From Anastrepha obliqua (lineage: Eukaryota; Arthropoda; Insecta; Diptera; Tephritidae), in contig NC_072897.1 in assembly GCF_027943255.1 (NCBI RefSeq), positions 25,606,044-25,670,043 of the forward strand: 64,000 bases of DNA. The letters are read 5' to 3'. A program made the position numbers and the translations under genes. The notes under the pieces were generated by a model, which was not told where the DNA came from, searched no databases, and worked only from the letters and a program-made list of their open reading frames with translations. This document shows positions 10,133 to 20,628 of the stretch, piece after piece (positions within the stretch are counted from its first letter, which is position 1; every line of letters begins with the position of its first letter).

Positions 10133-10975
10133 GTGGACTTCGATCCAACGATTCTCTCTATGCCCCTTGACTCCATGCCATCAAGAGTCGCACTTGAAAA
10201 GGGATACAGCGTAGTGCTGTCAGAGGCTCAGTTGTGGTCAAACTCAGAAAATGAGCCCGGCAAACACTGTTTTCGCTTTTTTACGCATGGTTCCAGGGCC
10301 GAGCATGGTTTCGGCTCTGGAGTCTACGTGGAATCCAGCATTACAAAACGGCACTTTGCTCTTGGAATCCATGCATCTGTGTTTCAAGCGAAGGTGTATG
10401 TAGTTCAAGAAGCAATGAACTTTGTTGTGGAAAACCGATGGAGAGGTTTGTGTCTGCAGCGACAGCCAAACTGCGCTTATAGCCTTAGACAGCCCCCCAA
10501 TCACATCAGGGGTAGTCGAGTCCTGTAAATCCAGGCTGAACTATGTCGGTAGACATAATAGCCTGACGCTAACAGGGGCCCGGGACACGTGGGTATCGTG
10601 GGTAAGGAGACCTCTGACTCCTTAGCTAAGATGGGCTCTGAGGCCAACTTCTTTGGCCCAGAGCCCGTTTTGCCACTCCTCTCTGCGGCCATCAAAGCCG
10701 CGGTTAGCAAATGGGTAGCTACAACCCACAAGCGAGTTCGGCAGGCTGAGAGAGACTGCAGATGGACTAAACTGATGTTACCTGTCATGTCCGATGGACT
10801 GTCGCAAACCCTTCTGTCATTAAGCGTCTGCCCCGCCTTCGCTTGAATCAGATTTGACGCCTTTGGCACTGATGTGTTAAGAAGCGACCATGTTGGCTCC
10901 TTGGCACCACAAGATCTACTCAGATTTCTTCGGAGATCGGGTAGATTAAAAGAAAATTAAAAGGGAATCCAAGTT
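10133..10975 (+). pseudogene. LOA-like RNase H and C-terminal tail
   Basis: RNase H blocks are in two frames: FRFFTHGSRAEHGFGSGVY (first catalytic Asp replaced by His in FTHGS), then AKVYVVQEAMNF, a shift near 10440, and VCVCSDSQTALIAL with the conserved Asp. HVGIVGKETSDSLAK follows in another frame at about 10585-10640, and a tail to about 10975 includes LRRSGRLKEN. The domain is dead but its presence supports the I/LOA grouping. Confidence 0.75.
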
Positions 10976-11040
10976 TACTACAATGGACTTAATTAACGTC
11001 TGAGTGCTGCACTTGCTAGTTGTCCCGACAAAAAAAAATT

Positions 11041-11282
11041 AAATAATAAGCTTACCTATATCAGGGTGATATCCTGCCGAGCAGCAGGTGGCAGGAGGTA
11101 TATCAAAAATTTCGAGCTCGGCATCACCTGATCGGACAGCTATACCTTGAGATTCTAAGGTGCTGTCCCTACGGTCGATGCCTTCATCGATCAGACGATG
11201 CTCCACTGTGTGATGGACTATGAACGCTAGGTCACCACCGTTGTCTCTCTTGCGATCTTGTCTGTGCGTATCGTTCAATTTT
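11041..11282 (-). pseudogene. jockey/CR1-like endonuclease fragment
   Basis: A 240-bp minus-strand fragment reads DRKRDNGGDLAFIVHHTVEH, RLIDEGIDRRDSTLESQ and CCSAGYHPDIG. It matches the endonuclease of the longer copies at 18.4-19.1 kb (minus) and 51.8-52.1 kb (plus). It abuts the A-rich end of the LOA-like element and carries no other part of its parent. Confidence 0.82.
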
Positions 11283-13200
11283 TATTAATGACGTAGTTTC
11301 TACTTGTTAAATATCAAAAAATCACAGCTTCTAAAGTGACATCTACCGAAAGCGGGCTATTGAAAATAACACCTGTTATTGGAAAACCCTTTATTTTAAC
11401 TTATCGATCCTTGTAAATTGAAAAGACTTCATATCTAATTGTTCATCTAATTTAAAGCTACATTTCTATTTCAAAATGCCTTGCTCGTGCGGTCAAAAGG
11501 TATATCGTGGTCATGCCAAAAAAGTGCAGGGACAAAAATGCAATATGTTCTTCCACCTTGAGGCTGTGGGTATATTGTCTGCCGATGTTGAATTTCTAAA
11601 AAAATTAAACAGACTATTTTGTTCTGCTGATCGCCGTTTGCTCCTCCCTACCTTCGCCTAGGCCGGACGAAAATGTTACAGTCGAAAATGCAGTTTATTC
11701 TATCGCTCTTGGTATTGCTTAATGTCATCCGTCGGCTTATAGTTTGCTGCAAAAACCAACAGTTACGTCAGGGAATTCTAAACCTATGCTTGAGAAAGAG
11801 AAAGATAGCAACAAAAGGAATATACTGGTAATGGTGCTAAAAGAATTGGCTATTCCTAGATCAGAAAATGCTCAGGCGATTTCGTTAATAAGTGCATTAA
11901 ATGAAGATTAAAATCCACTAATAAGCAAAGTTCATTTCATGCGCCAGCTCTGTACTTCGCTCACATAGTGCTCTTAAATTCGTCGCTGCTCGAATATGTC
12001 AACCGACAGAGCGCAGCAAATCTGTTGATCTCCCTTACGCCGCCGCCGCGTAACTGCTACAACAAGTATTAAGCCTGCTGTTGATACCAATTGTGCCGCT
12101 CTCGTTAAGAAAGATGTTCCTACTAAGGTCCTAAAAAAGTGAATTTTAAGTTAGGTGTTTCCTCACAACATTATGATAAGCTGCTTGATTTTTTGCTTTG
12201 GCCGTCCAAAAGGGAATTCGACATATCTACCCATAATACTAGTACGAATGGTCATTGTAAAGTAAATAAAATAAACGACGGCCGCCGAAGCCGAATTAGT
12301 TGGTGCGTGACTACTATTCGGGAGACGTAGGTTCGAATATCCGTGAAACACCAAATTGAAGAAAAAGTTTTTTCTACTAGCGGTCGCCCCACTGTAGGTG
12401 GGCAATCCTCCGAGTATATTTCTGCCATGAAAAAGCTCTTCATAAAAATATTTGCTGTTCGTAGTCGGCTTAAAATTGTCGATCCCTTTTGGCCGCATTT
12501 GTGGAACAACATTAAGACGCACGCCACAAATAGGAAAAGGAGCTCGGCCTAACACCCAAAAAGGGATGTAAGCGCCAATTATATATATAATCGAAAAATA
12601 AAAAATTAAATAATCGAAACATTTACTAATTACTTTAATTGTACATTTAGATTATGGCAAAATGTCGAATCGCGACTTAAGGACCGCCGTAATCCTAAAA
12701 AAAACGGGATTTTCTATAGTCGGTGGTGTCCTTATAGCGGCTCAGCGGACGTTCAGGGCGTCATTAGTAATACTTAGAACCTCTGACGTGCCACTTGATC
12801 AGCTATGTATCTGTCCTCATGACTCCTCTGGCCATCTTCATGTGCATCATATATTCCACCGCTTAGTGCTCCAAGTATTTATGTTGCACATACGGATAAC
12901 ATTATATCACTGGTAACTGATGGTACTAGAGGTGATCATACGAGTATATGTGTTTTGGGTGATTATAATTTATGACGCCTGAATTGGTCTTCAGAGATCT
13001 ATGAGTCTATCATTGGTCTGAGATCTAAGTCATTGATGGCTTCTTAGGTGTAGGTTTACTTCAAATTAATAGTATTTTTAACCAACTAAATATACTTCAC
13101 TTTATCGGAGTGTATATCTCCCGTCTCTACAGAAGGCGAGTCATAAGTCTATTACTCTTGAGCTAGAATTTTATAACTTTAATACATTCCTAGATGATCG
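11283..13200 (+). pseudogene. Remnant of another non-LTR element: zinc-finger ORF1 and endonuclease
   Basis: At 11476-11661 an ORF starts MPCSCGQKVYRGHAKK and contains KCNMFFHLEAVGI, a Cys/His pattern like the degenerate PHD-type finger found in ORF1 of some insect non-LTR elements. At about 12660-13000 the plus strand reads NRDLRTAVILKK, GGVLIAAQRTFRASLVIL and PLDQLCI, then in shifted frames YVAHTDNI and CVLGDY, which are endonuclease blocks. A SINE (about 12278-12600) separates the two parts. Frames are badly broken and no RT is seen; the clade is not assignable. A decayed linker fills 11662-12277. Confidence 0.5.
12278..12600 (+). repeat. tRNA-derived SINE, near full length
   Basis: Same family as the copy at 5307: head GCCGCCGAAGCCGAATTAGT, B-box-like GGTTCGAATATCC, the body including GCGGTCGCCCC and GTGGAACAACATTAAGACGC, and the tail AAGCGCCAATTATATATAT. 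The A-box is damaged (GAAGCCGAATTAG instead of GTAGCCGAATGGG). A possible target duplication of about 10 bp (ATAAACGA and ATAATCGA types) is imperfect, so I do not assert it. Confidence 0.85.
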
Positions 13201-13339
13201 CAATATTAAGTTCAATTATATAAGGCGCGTGATTTTTTTCTTTAAATTGCGCTTTATCTAATTTAGTTTGAACTCACTTCGCAGAAAAAGTATCCGTTTA
13301 CAAAGAAAAAAAAAACAACATATTGAGAAATTCACTGTA

Positions 13340-13900
13340 AAATAAAAAATAGTTTAAAAAACACGCTTTTATTGCTAATCGAACTAAAAAGTAGAAACAA
13401 ATTTTAATGACAAAGATACCTATAATGAAGTAATAGCAAATCGAACGATCAGTCATAGTCAACTACCTGAGAACAGAATTATAACAAAAATTAAGATACA
13501 AATAGAGTAATTCAAATAAGAGTTAAAAGCGTCGGATACTTGATATAGTAACTATTACAATCATTCTATTGGCAACTACCTATGTACAGAAGGTTATGAA
13601 AGTGAAGCAAAATGCATCCCACGCTTTTAACTCTAATTTGCATTATTCTATTTGTATCTTAATTTCTGTTATAATTCTGTTCTGAGATAGTTGACTATGA
13701 CTGATCGTTCGATTTGCTATTACTTCATTATAGGTCTCTTTGTCATTAAAATTTATTTTCTACTTTTTAGTTCGATTAGCAATAAAAGCGTGTTTTTTAG
13801 TTTTTTTTAAACTATTTTTTATTTCCTATTGTACTTTTTAGTTCGATTAGCAAAAAAAGCGTGTCTTTTAGTTTATTTTTTAAACTATTTTTTATTATGA
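13340..13900. repeat. Long inverted repeat (hairpin) with an extra terminal repeat
   Basis: Arms at about 13340-13532 and 13621-13825 are reverse complements over about 190-200 bp, with an 88-bp spacer. Shared blocks include GCTAATCGAACTAAAAAGTA, GCAAATCGAACGATCAGTCA and AGTTAAAAGCGT on the left arm. A third, shortened copy of the outer arm end (GTACTTTTTAGTTCGATTAG) follows at about 13831-13900. No ORF. Could be a foldback-type MITE or an inverted duplication. Confidence 0.85.
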
Positions 13901-14345
13901 ATGAAAATTATTGTTATCATTGCAGTCAGTGAATTAATGATTCGATATATTCGTGTTATATTTGATTGCTTTCTTATCGACTGTGAGTCTAAAGCTATGC
14001 ACTTATCGGCCGTGATAAAGAAGTAATCGGGATGAAGAACTTATTTCATGGAGGGAGCCTGAGAAACGGCAACCCCACTCCTGAAACGGAGAGGTAACAG
14101 CAAAATATACTGACATAATCAGTATGTTACATACTTTTTCCCATATAGATCATTGATTGAAGGTCGAGCCTTGTTTTTCTGAATGAAAATTATTGTTTTC
14201 ACTTAGTCAGTGATTTATAGTCCGATTTAGTTCTTTCTTTACCGACTATATGTCCAAAGAAAGGCCAGCATTGGCCTTGACACAGATTAGATACTCTCAG
14301 CACAGAAAAATGAGACCGTGGATTATATTGACACAATCAGAACGA
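13900..14345 (+). pseudogene. Small-subunit (18S) rRNA-like segment, rearranged
   Basis: The exact 20-mer GAGGGAGCCTGAGAAACGGC (14051-14070) is a universally conserved nuclear SSU rRNA block (known sequence). Around it, in SSU order, I can align by eye: GGCCGTGATAAAGAAGTAAT then CGGG at 14008-14031 (equivalent of GGCCATGACGGGTAACGGG), ACCCCACTCCTGAAACGGAG at 14072-14091 (ACCCACTCC...GGAGG), GATTGAAGGTCGAG at about 14155 (ATTGGAGGGCAAG), AAAATTATTG at about 14187, GACTATATGTCCAAAGAAAG at about 14243 (GACTAACTTAAGCGAAAG) and ATTAGATAC at about 14287. An earlier partial repeat of the second half is at 13900-14010. Divergence and missing loops rule out a working gene. Alignment is by eye. Confidence 0.5.
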
Positions 14346-14999
14346 GATGTAAAGTTCCAGTTTGGTTTTTTTAGTTCATTTTTGTTGTGAATTGTACTTT
14401 AATCGTTAAAATTTTATAATTGAAATTATGGTCATGATAAATTCCTTCTTTACTTGCCAAAATTTGGTTCCGTAAAATAATTTCAAAATTTATGTTTTGA
14501 TTATTTTATTGTAATTAACAAAATTACATCTTATATGAAAAATATTTCATCTTATGTGAACATTGAATAAGGTAAATTTGCAGTGTGGGAGACTTGTAGT
14601 ATCTACGCATGTGTAAAGACTATACAAAGTGAGAATGCAACTACCCTGAAAACGTTTTAGCCTTCTATTCATACTGCAGTGCCGCGTGCCCGAGCAAGTT
14701 CGAGTTCGAAAGAGTAAGTCGTAGACTCCCGGAATCAGTAAGAGTAACTCGGAGAGTGCAGGCATGCGCAGACCGCGCGATAGCTCTGTCTTTCTTACTC
14801 TTCTACAGAAGATCTAAAAAAAGAAAATATTAATCCTGGCAATCCTAATAAGGATAATGGAAAACTTTTATCAAATTATTGCATTGCCATCGGTCCTTGA
14901 TAGGTGTGCAAAATTCCAAGTCGATCAGTTTTTTAGAAGCCAGTGAAAATTAAGCTCAAAGATTCCATTACATTCATTCATACATACATACATACAACC
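14346..14999. other. No gene seen; A/T-rich DNA
   Basis: No convincing ORF or RNA gene. A short CATA microsatellite (about 14975-14995) precedes the mariner fragment. The stretch from about 14880 to 14960 has the look of a transposon end but I cannot assign it. Confidence 0.5.
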
Positions 15000-15490
15000 C
15001 GAGCTAATAAAAGTGTATTAAAAACTAAACCATTTTAAACTTTTATGAGAAATGTTGGTGATTTGTGTTATACAGCAACCAGAGCTTAACATTATATGCC
15101 GAATGCTTGGGATCATTATCATGCTGAAACCAAAAATCATCACCAAGCTCCAACGTTTGTCTTTCATGGCCAATTTTCCTAATAGGTAGAAGTCACAGGG
15201 AGCCATATCAGGCGAATACGGTAAGTGATTCATGGTTAAATTGCGATTTCTAGTCAAAAAATCAGTCACAAGACTGGATCGATGAAATGGTTCATAATCA
15301 TGCAATAAGCGCCAGCTTCCTCCTTTGCGGTAGTCAGAACGAATTCGACGAATGCGATGCAACACACACTTCAAAACGCCTAGATAGAGTATTGCATTGA
15401 CTGTTTGGCCCGTTGGCACGAACTCTTTGTGGACAATTCCCTTGGAATCGTAAAAACAAATGAGCGTCGACTTGATTTTTGGCTTCTCCA
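15000..15490 (-). pseudogene. mariner transposase C-terminal fragment
   Basis: Minus-strand translation gives LICFYDSKGIVHKEFVPTGQ, GSWRLLHDYEPFHRSSLVT (second catalytic Asp in LLHD) and NHLPYSPDMAPCDFYLLGKL (third Asp in CDF), the signature of a mariner DD34D transposase. The tail is frame-degraded. The N-terminal half, with the DNA-binding domain and first Asp, is absent. At about 15490 the sequence switches abruptly to plus-strand jockey/CR1-like DNA, so the fragment is truncated there. Confidence 0.85.
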
Positions 15491-16388
15491 AACCCGATTT
15501 TTCGGGTGAAACCTGGGAAACCCGCCAACCAAGGGGAATCCTATCGGCCGATAACTCTCCTTTCCCCAGTAGTGAATACACTTGAAGCCCTTCTACTCCC
15601 ACTCTTTACGAAACATTTGGCCCCAGCACCACATCAGCATGGTTTCCGTCAAGTGCATAGCACACCCCTGCACTCTCCGTCATAAACTCACAGATAAACC
15701 GCGGGCTTAACCAAACCCCCCGTGGGAGAGGACTGACCTAGTAGCGTTGGATCTGAAGAAGGCTTTCGACACAGTCAGCCATTCCACGCTACTAGATGAA
15801 ATTTATCAGTCGACACTCCCGCCAGGGCTGAAGCGGTGGTTCGCAAAATATCTGAGCTGTCGTCACTCGTCAGTGATTTTTCGTGACCAGAACAGAGGAA
15901 ATTAACAGAGGAAGATTAAGCAAGGTGTTCCGACACAACCGCAATTGCCACTAAAGTCCGAAATCGCAACAAGGTCCTCAAATCGCTTGCCGGCAGCACT
16001 TGGGGCAAAGACAAAGAACTGTTGCTATCGACATTTAAGACAATTGGCTAGCCGGTTCTAAACTATGCTGCGCCTGTCTGGTCGCCTGGAACTAGTGACA
16101 CGCAGTGGATAAAGCTCTACACAAATCAAAACACTGTGATGTGATACCTGTTAAGGAGCATAACAAAATGCTCACCCTAGCAGACACCTGCTTGAGCCTG
16201 AACCGCCTTCCAGGCACGTCAGGATACACCTAGTACACTATGTCGACGAGATCCAGGGCAAACCAAACGGACACCTACTGGACCAGACGGTGTTTAGACA
16301 GGAATTAAACGACATTCACCAGAAGACTGTTACCACCTTCATAAGCTCCCGTCCAGTGAATGCCGTAATCGGAGTCCAACCACCACCT
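15491..16388 (+). pseudogene. jockey/CR1-like RT fragments, plus-strand copy
   Basis: Pieces of the same family as the 16.4-20.0 kb (minus) and 51.2-53.9 kb (plus) copies: KPGKPANQGESYRPITLLSP, HQHGFRQVHS, then in another frame LDLKKAFDTVSHSTLL (motif A), a jump over the rest of the palm, KVRNRNKVLKSLAGS, WSPGTSDTQW and SRPVNAVIGVQPPP. Several deletions remove motif C. It ends at 16388 where an inverted copy begins. Confidence 0.82.
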
Positions 16389-16395
16389 GAACGTA

Positions 16396-17206
16396 GTTGT
16401 GCCAGTGTTACACGAGTCTCACGGGGAAGCTGGAGCTCTTCATCTGCAATAGGTGGTGGTTGGACTCCGATTACGGCATTCACGGGACGGGAGTTCATGA
16501 AGGTGGTAACGGTCTCCCGGTGAATGTTGTTTATTGACTGTCTAAATACTGTCCGGTCCAGTAGGTTTCGGCCAGTTTTGTTCTGGGTTTCGTCAGCGTA
16601 GTCTAGGAGATGTCTCCTGACGTGCCTGGGAGGCGGTTCAGGCTCAAGCAAGTGTGTGCAGGGGTGAAACCTGCGGTAGCATCCAAGCAGAAACTGCTTG
16701 CTGAGCAGTTTGTTATGCTCCACTACTGGGAGCATTTGTGGCTCGTCATGTAGGTGTTGGATGGGTGACATCAGGAGGCACCCGGTCGCTGTCCGAATGA
16801 CGGTATTTTGACAAGTCTGTAGCTTTGTCCACTGCGAATCACTAGTTCCAGGCGACCAGACAGGCGCAGCATAGTTTAGAACCGGCCGGCCAATTGCCTT
16901 AAATGTCGAAAGCAACAGTTCCTTGTCTTTGCCCCAAGTGCTGCCGGCCAGCGATTTGAGGACCTTGTTGTGATTGTGGACTTTAGTGGCAATTGCGGTT
17001 GTGTGCGCAGAGAAGAAGAACAAGCTGTCGAAGGTTACACCCAAAATTTTGGGGTTGTTTACAGTCGGAATTGGTGTATTATCGACTTTAACCTTAAGGG
17101 ACAGCTTGGCCTCCTTTGTCCAAGGGGTAAAGAGGGTCGCCGTGGACTTGGTGGGGAGAGTTGGAGATTCCTCGCCGCGAGAAAGGTCGGTGAGGTAGTT
17201 GTTCAC
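16396..17206 (-). pseudogene. jockey/CR1-like RT thumb and C-terminal domain
   Basis: The 296-codon minus frame contains NNYLTDLSRG, ILGVTFDSLFFFSAHTTAIA, GRPVLNYAAPVWSPGTSDSQ, NTVIRTATGCLLMSP, SKQFLLGCYRRFHP and SRPVNAVIGVQPPPIADEEL, the C-terminal region typical of this family. It is separated from the RT palm by a frameshift at about 17205. The last part of the family's C-terminus (seen at about 53.65 kb as GYCSMLNSYLSRVDPNILN) is missing because of the 3' truncation. Confidence 0.85.
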
Positions 17207-18264
17207 TTTGGAACACAGGCCATCGATGTCATGCCCGACGCCATTATCGTGCAGTCGTCAGCGTATGAGATCAGGGAAACTCCCGCTGGCGGTTGGGGGA
17301 GCTTCGAGATGTAGAAATTGAAAAGCAAGGGAGAAAGGACACCACCCTGCGGTACACCTTGCTTAATCTTTCTCTGCTTTGATATTTGATCTCGAAAAAT
17401 CACTGACGAGTGCCGACCGCTCAGGTAGTATGCGGCCCACCTCTTCAGCACTGGCGGGAGTGTCGACTGATAAATATCATCTAGTAGCGTGGAATGGCTG
17501 ACTGTATCGAAAGCCTTCTTCAAGTCCAATGCTACTAGGACAGTCCTCTCGCAGGGGCGGTTTTGGTTAAGCCCGCGATTTATTTGGGCGTTTATGGCGG
17601 TGAGTGCAGTGGTGGTGCTGTGCACTCGTCGGAAACCGTGCTGATGTGGTGCTGGGGCCAGGTGTTTCGTGTAGAGGGGGAGTAGGAGGGCTTTAAGTGT
17701 CTTCACTACTGGGGAAAGGAGAGTTATCGGCCGATAAGACTCCCCTTGCTTGGCGGGTTTCCCAGGTTTCAGTAGTGGGACCACTCTCCCTGCTTTCCAC
17801 TTGTCAGGGATGATGAGAGTGGCCATGGACAGATTGAAAACCCTGGTGAGGAATCCTACTCCCAGGGGTTCCAGATGCTTCAGCATTAGCGCGTTTAAAC
17901 CGTCAGGGCCAATGGCTTTCGATGATTTCGACTTGTTGATGGCCCCCTGAACCTCATCACCGGAGAAAGTAAGTGGCGCACTGTCGTTCGTCAGTTTGTG
18001 CAGCCTTCTGGTAGCACGACGTTTGGTTCTGTCGGCCGGAGGATGCAGTATGAAAAGCCGGCTAAAATAGCTCGCGCATCTCTTCGGGTCCGACGAAGTA
18101 CAACCGTTGAAGGTGATAGCCACCTTGTCGTTGTGCTTCGTCGAGTTTGACAGGGACCTAATGGTGGACCAGAGCTTACTCACCCCAGAGGTGAGGTTGC
18201 AGGTCTTTAAGTGCTCAACCCATTTAGTCCGCTTATGCTGGCTTACCAGTTGCTGGATCTCCAA
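17203..18264 (-). pseudogene. jockey/CR1-like reverse transcriptase domain
   Basis: A 353-codon uninterrupted frame with all RT blocks: KSSKAIGPDGLNALMLKHLE, VPLLKPGKPAKQGESYRPIT, HQHGFRRVHSTTTALTA, VLVALDLKKAFDTVSHSTLL (motif A), QGVPQGGVLSPLLFNFYISK (motif B) and SYADDCTIMASG (motif C, both Asp present). It is the only uninterrupted RT core of this family in the window. It reads through to about 17203, where the thumb frame takes over. Confidence 0.9.
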
Positions 18265-19140
18265 ATTGAGGTCCCTTATGCGGGGATCCCCGGGATCGGC
18301 CTGGCGTAGGTGGTCACGCTCGTTTGCTAAGCCGGATGTTCTTATAGCTTCCAGCAGGGATGAAGCGAGCCGCAGCAGCTGTGAGCACCTTGCGGAATGC
18401 GCGTTCGCCTACGCGCACATCAGTGGGGATGGGAAGAGGGGCGAAGGTGTCCAATTAGCTTTTCTAAAGTTAAAGTAGGACCGGTGGTTCGCGGAAACAA
18501 AGTCGGCAGGTCTCTCAATCGAGACGATGGTGGGCAAATGGTCTGATGCAAGCGATAGCATAGGTCGCCACGTTATGCTATTTATCAGACCAGCGGTAGC
18601 TATTGTTAGGTCAGGCGAGCTGCTGTAATTGCCCACTACCCTGGTGGGGGCGTCGTCGTTCACTGTGCTGAATGTCGAATCGTCTATCTGCTCTGCCAGT
18701 TGCTGTCCTCTACGATCATTTGACAGACTTGAATGCCAAAGATCGTGATGCGCATTGAAGTCACCTACAACCAATCGGTTTTCACCTCTGATGAGCGCAC
18801 CTATATCAGGGTGATATCCTGCCGGGCAGCAGGTGACAGGGGGTACATATGCGTTAAATATTTCGAGCTCGGAATCGCCTGAGCGGACAGTTATGTCTTG
18901 ACATTCTAAGGTGCTGTCCCTGCGGTCGATTCCTTCATCGATAAGACGATACTGTACAGTGTGGTGGACTATAAACGCTAGGCCACCACCGTTGTCTCGC
19001 TCGCGATCGTGTCTGTGCACGTTATAGCCATCCCTGGTAATCAGAGATGACCTAGCGTGCAGTTTTGTTTTGGACCGCAGCTATTTTAATACTGTGCCGG
19101 CTTCTAAAGTCAACTATCTCGTCGGCCTTACTCGTTAGTC
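18264..19140 (-). pseudogene. jockey/CR1-like endonuclease domain
   Basis: The 18409-19020 frame reads DNGGGLAFIVHHTVQYRLID, NAYVPPVTCCPAGYHPDI, GENRLVVGDFNAHHDLWHSS (catalytic GDFNAHH), NYSSSPDLTIATAGLINSIT and LASDHLPTIVSIERP (SDH). The N-terminal block LLQFNCNGLTSKADEIVDF (about 19100-19160) lies in the preceding frame. Downstream of FRKANW the frame breaks and linker sequence to 18264 is shortened. Confidence 0.88.
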
Positions 19141-19985
19141 CGTTACAGTTAAACTGGAGAAGCTTGAAGCTTCTCGGTGAGGTCTGTGTAATCCGGGGTG
19201 TGAGGGACGCGTGGGGTTGTCGACGCTGAACCTGCTGCGCAATCCACTGTTGTTGTTGCGGCCTGATGGTGGTGGGCGGCCGCGCCTCCGGGGGCGGTAG
19301 TGGGTGCAGAGCTCTGCAGCAGGGGGCAACGTAGGCAGTTGTCCACTCACGGGTGGTGCGCAGGCCGGAACATCTCCGAAAATGGCACCAGCCATTGCAA
19401 GAATTGTATTGGACTGATACAAGATTCCGAGGTATTACGGCCTGACACACGGAACAGACTGTGCGGGGGACCAAGAGCTGCTGGTTTGTCCCAGCACTGG
19501 GGTTGGAGCAGGAAGGAAAGGGAGGGGTTGAAGGGGAGTTGTGTTGCTCCGATCGGCTCCTCACCGTGGAGGTGTGGGTTGTGGTGGCGGTTGGTAGTGC
19601 CGGCCTATCAGGGGGTGTAGTAGCCGTGGAGGCATGAGACGCCTGCTGGCGGGAGCAACACGTGGCCATATACCGTGTGGACCTCTCCCTGTGTGACTTA
19701 AGACCCGAGCAGGCCTTAAGGTGGCTCCACCCGTTGCACTTGTTACACCTAACCGAGGTGGAGTTCGGGTGAAGCCGTTTGTGGCAGACGCAGCAGTAGA
19801 ATACTTCTGGCCCAGGGTTGGATTCGATTTCAGCCCTGAAGAGAAGCATTTGGAGCAGGATTGCTGCGAGAGTTTGCTCCTGTGACGTGAGGGGTGGGAT
19901 GATGTGTGTTTCACTAGACAGGACTAGTATACTGGGGCGGCAGCCCTTGGTCGGGAAAAACCCGAGTCATTCCGGTACGTAGAAC
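19140..19985 (-). pseudogene. jockey/CR1-like N-terminal region: 2A-like motif and two PHD-like zinc fingers
   Basis: The frame containing MLLFRAEIESNPGP (start codon at 19849) is open for at least 20 codons upstream, reading TLAAILLQ just before MLLF, a short hydrophobic leader. ESNPGP matches the C-terminal part of the viral-type 2A signature; such NPGP leaders are known from several CR1-group retrotransposons. Two similar Cys-rich units follow: CCVCHKR...VRCNKCNGWSHLKACSGLK...CC and CSVCQAV...SCNGWCHFRRCSGLR...CC. They resemble PHD-type fingers. A Pro/Ser/Thr-rich linker leads to the endonuclease. Confidence 0.8.
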
Positions 19986-20560
19986 CGGCTGCCATGGGAA
20001 TGACCTGCGTGTACTATTCAGATTTGGTTGGACTACAAACTAAAACTTTAACCAAAAATTTCGACAAATCGACACCAAACTGTGGCCGTACGCGCAGCGA
20101 AGCTCAACGCAATTGGGACGAACCGTCAATGAGTTGCTCCACCTTCAAGAAGCAGTTAATCCTACAGGCTCATCATTCGGAACAAATATGGATAGTGAAA
20201 AAGAAAATTACTCCGAAGAGTCTCCGGTAGAGAACTTTCAACAGTATAGATTTTGCACTGTCATCATGAAATTCTCAGCCTAGAATGACTCTTGAGGACC
20301 GGGAAAATATTCGAATGAAAGCGTTAGAGAAACAGTCCGAAGCCCAAGCTCTCAATTGGCAATGTAGAAAAATAAATCGCAGAAATGGCTAAATATGCCA
20401 AACAAATGTACGAGAGAAAAAAAAAGAAACTAAAATTATTGGAAATAAAAGAAGAAATACGATATATAGTAGTAAAACATAGTAGTACAAAACATAGTAG
20501 TAATGAAGTACAATAATTTTAGGTTTAATATTTTATGAAGTGACTGAATCTATTTTTTTA
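19986..20560 (+). other. Possible second ORF of a Harbinger element, decayed
   Basis: Around 20189 the plus strand reads MDSEKENYSEESPVENFQQY before a stop, and at about 20395-20470 KYAKQMYERKKKKLKLLEIK, a basic helix. Both resemble the accessory (SANT/MADF-type) protein that accompanies PIF/Harbinger transposases, and the transposase remnant lies next to it in the opposite orientation. Weak evidence; no conserved domain is intact. Confidence 0.35.
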
Positions 20561-20628
20561 TATATTTTTTACGAACCTAGGTTAATTTTTAATTTTACTC
20601 AATAATCCATCATACAACAAAGCATTAG

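Larger units (their letters stand above)
8096..11036 (+). mobile_element. LOA/I-like non-LTR retrotransposon, decayed
   Basis: Plus-strand pieces appear in the order endonuclease C-terminus, linker, RT, RNase H and a cysteine-containing tail, ending in an A-rich stretch at about 11030-11046. The presence of RNase H after the RT places it with the I/R1/LOA superfamily, and its protein blocks match those of the better preserved minus-strand element at 21.6-25.3 kb (same family or sister family). The 5' part of the endonuclease and all of ORF1 are missing. Multiple frameshifts and deletions are present. Confidence 0.8.
16389..19985 (-). mobile_element. jockey/CR1-like non-LTR retrotransposon, minus strand, most complete copy
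   Basis: Order on the minus strand: hydrophobic leader with a 2A-like NPGP motif, two PHD-like zinc fingers, APE endonuclease, RT, C-terminal region. There is no RNase H domain. The 3' end is truncated at 16389 and abuts the plus-strand copy tail to tail. Frameshifts separate the domains, but the RT active site is intact. I place it in the jockey/CR1 group from the sequence style only. Confidence 0.82.

Noticed and set aside
11476..11661. Stand-alone zinc-finger gene
   Set aside because: It is short, lacks most finger ligands, and is followed by endonuclease scraps typical of a non-LTR element; treated as ORF1 debris.
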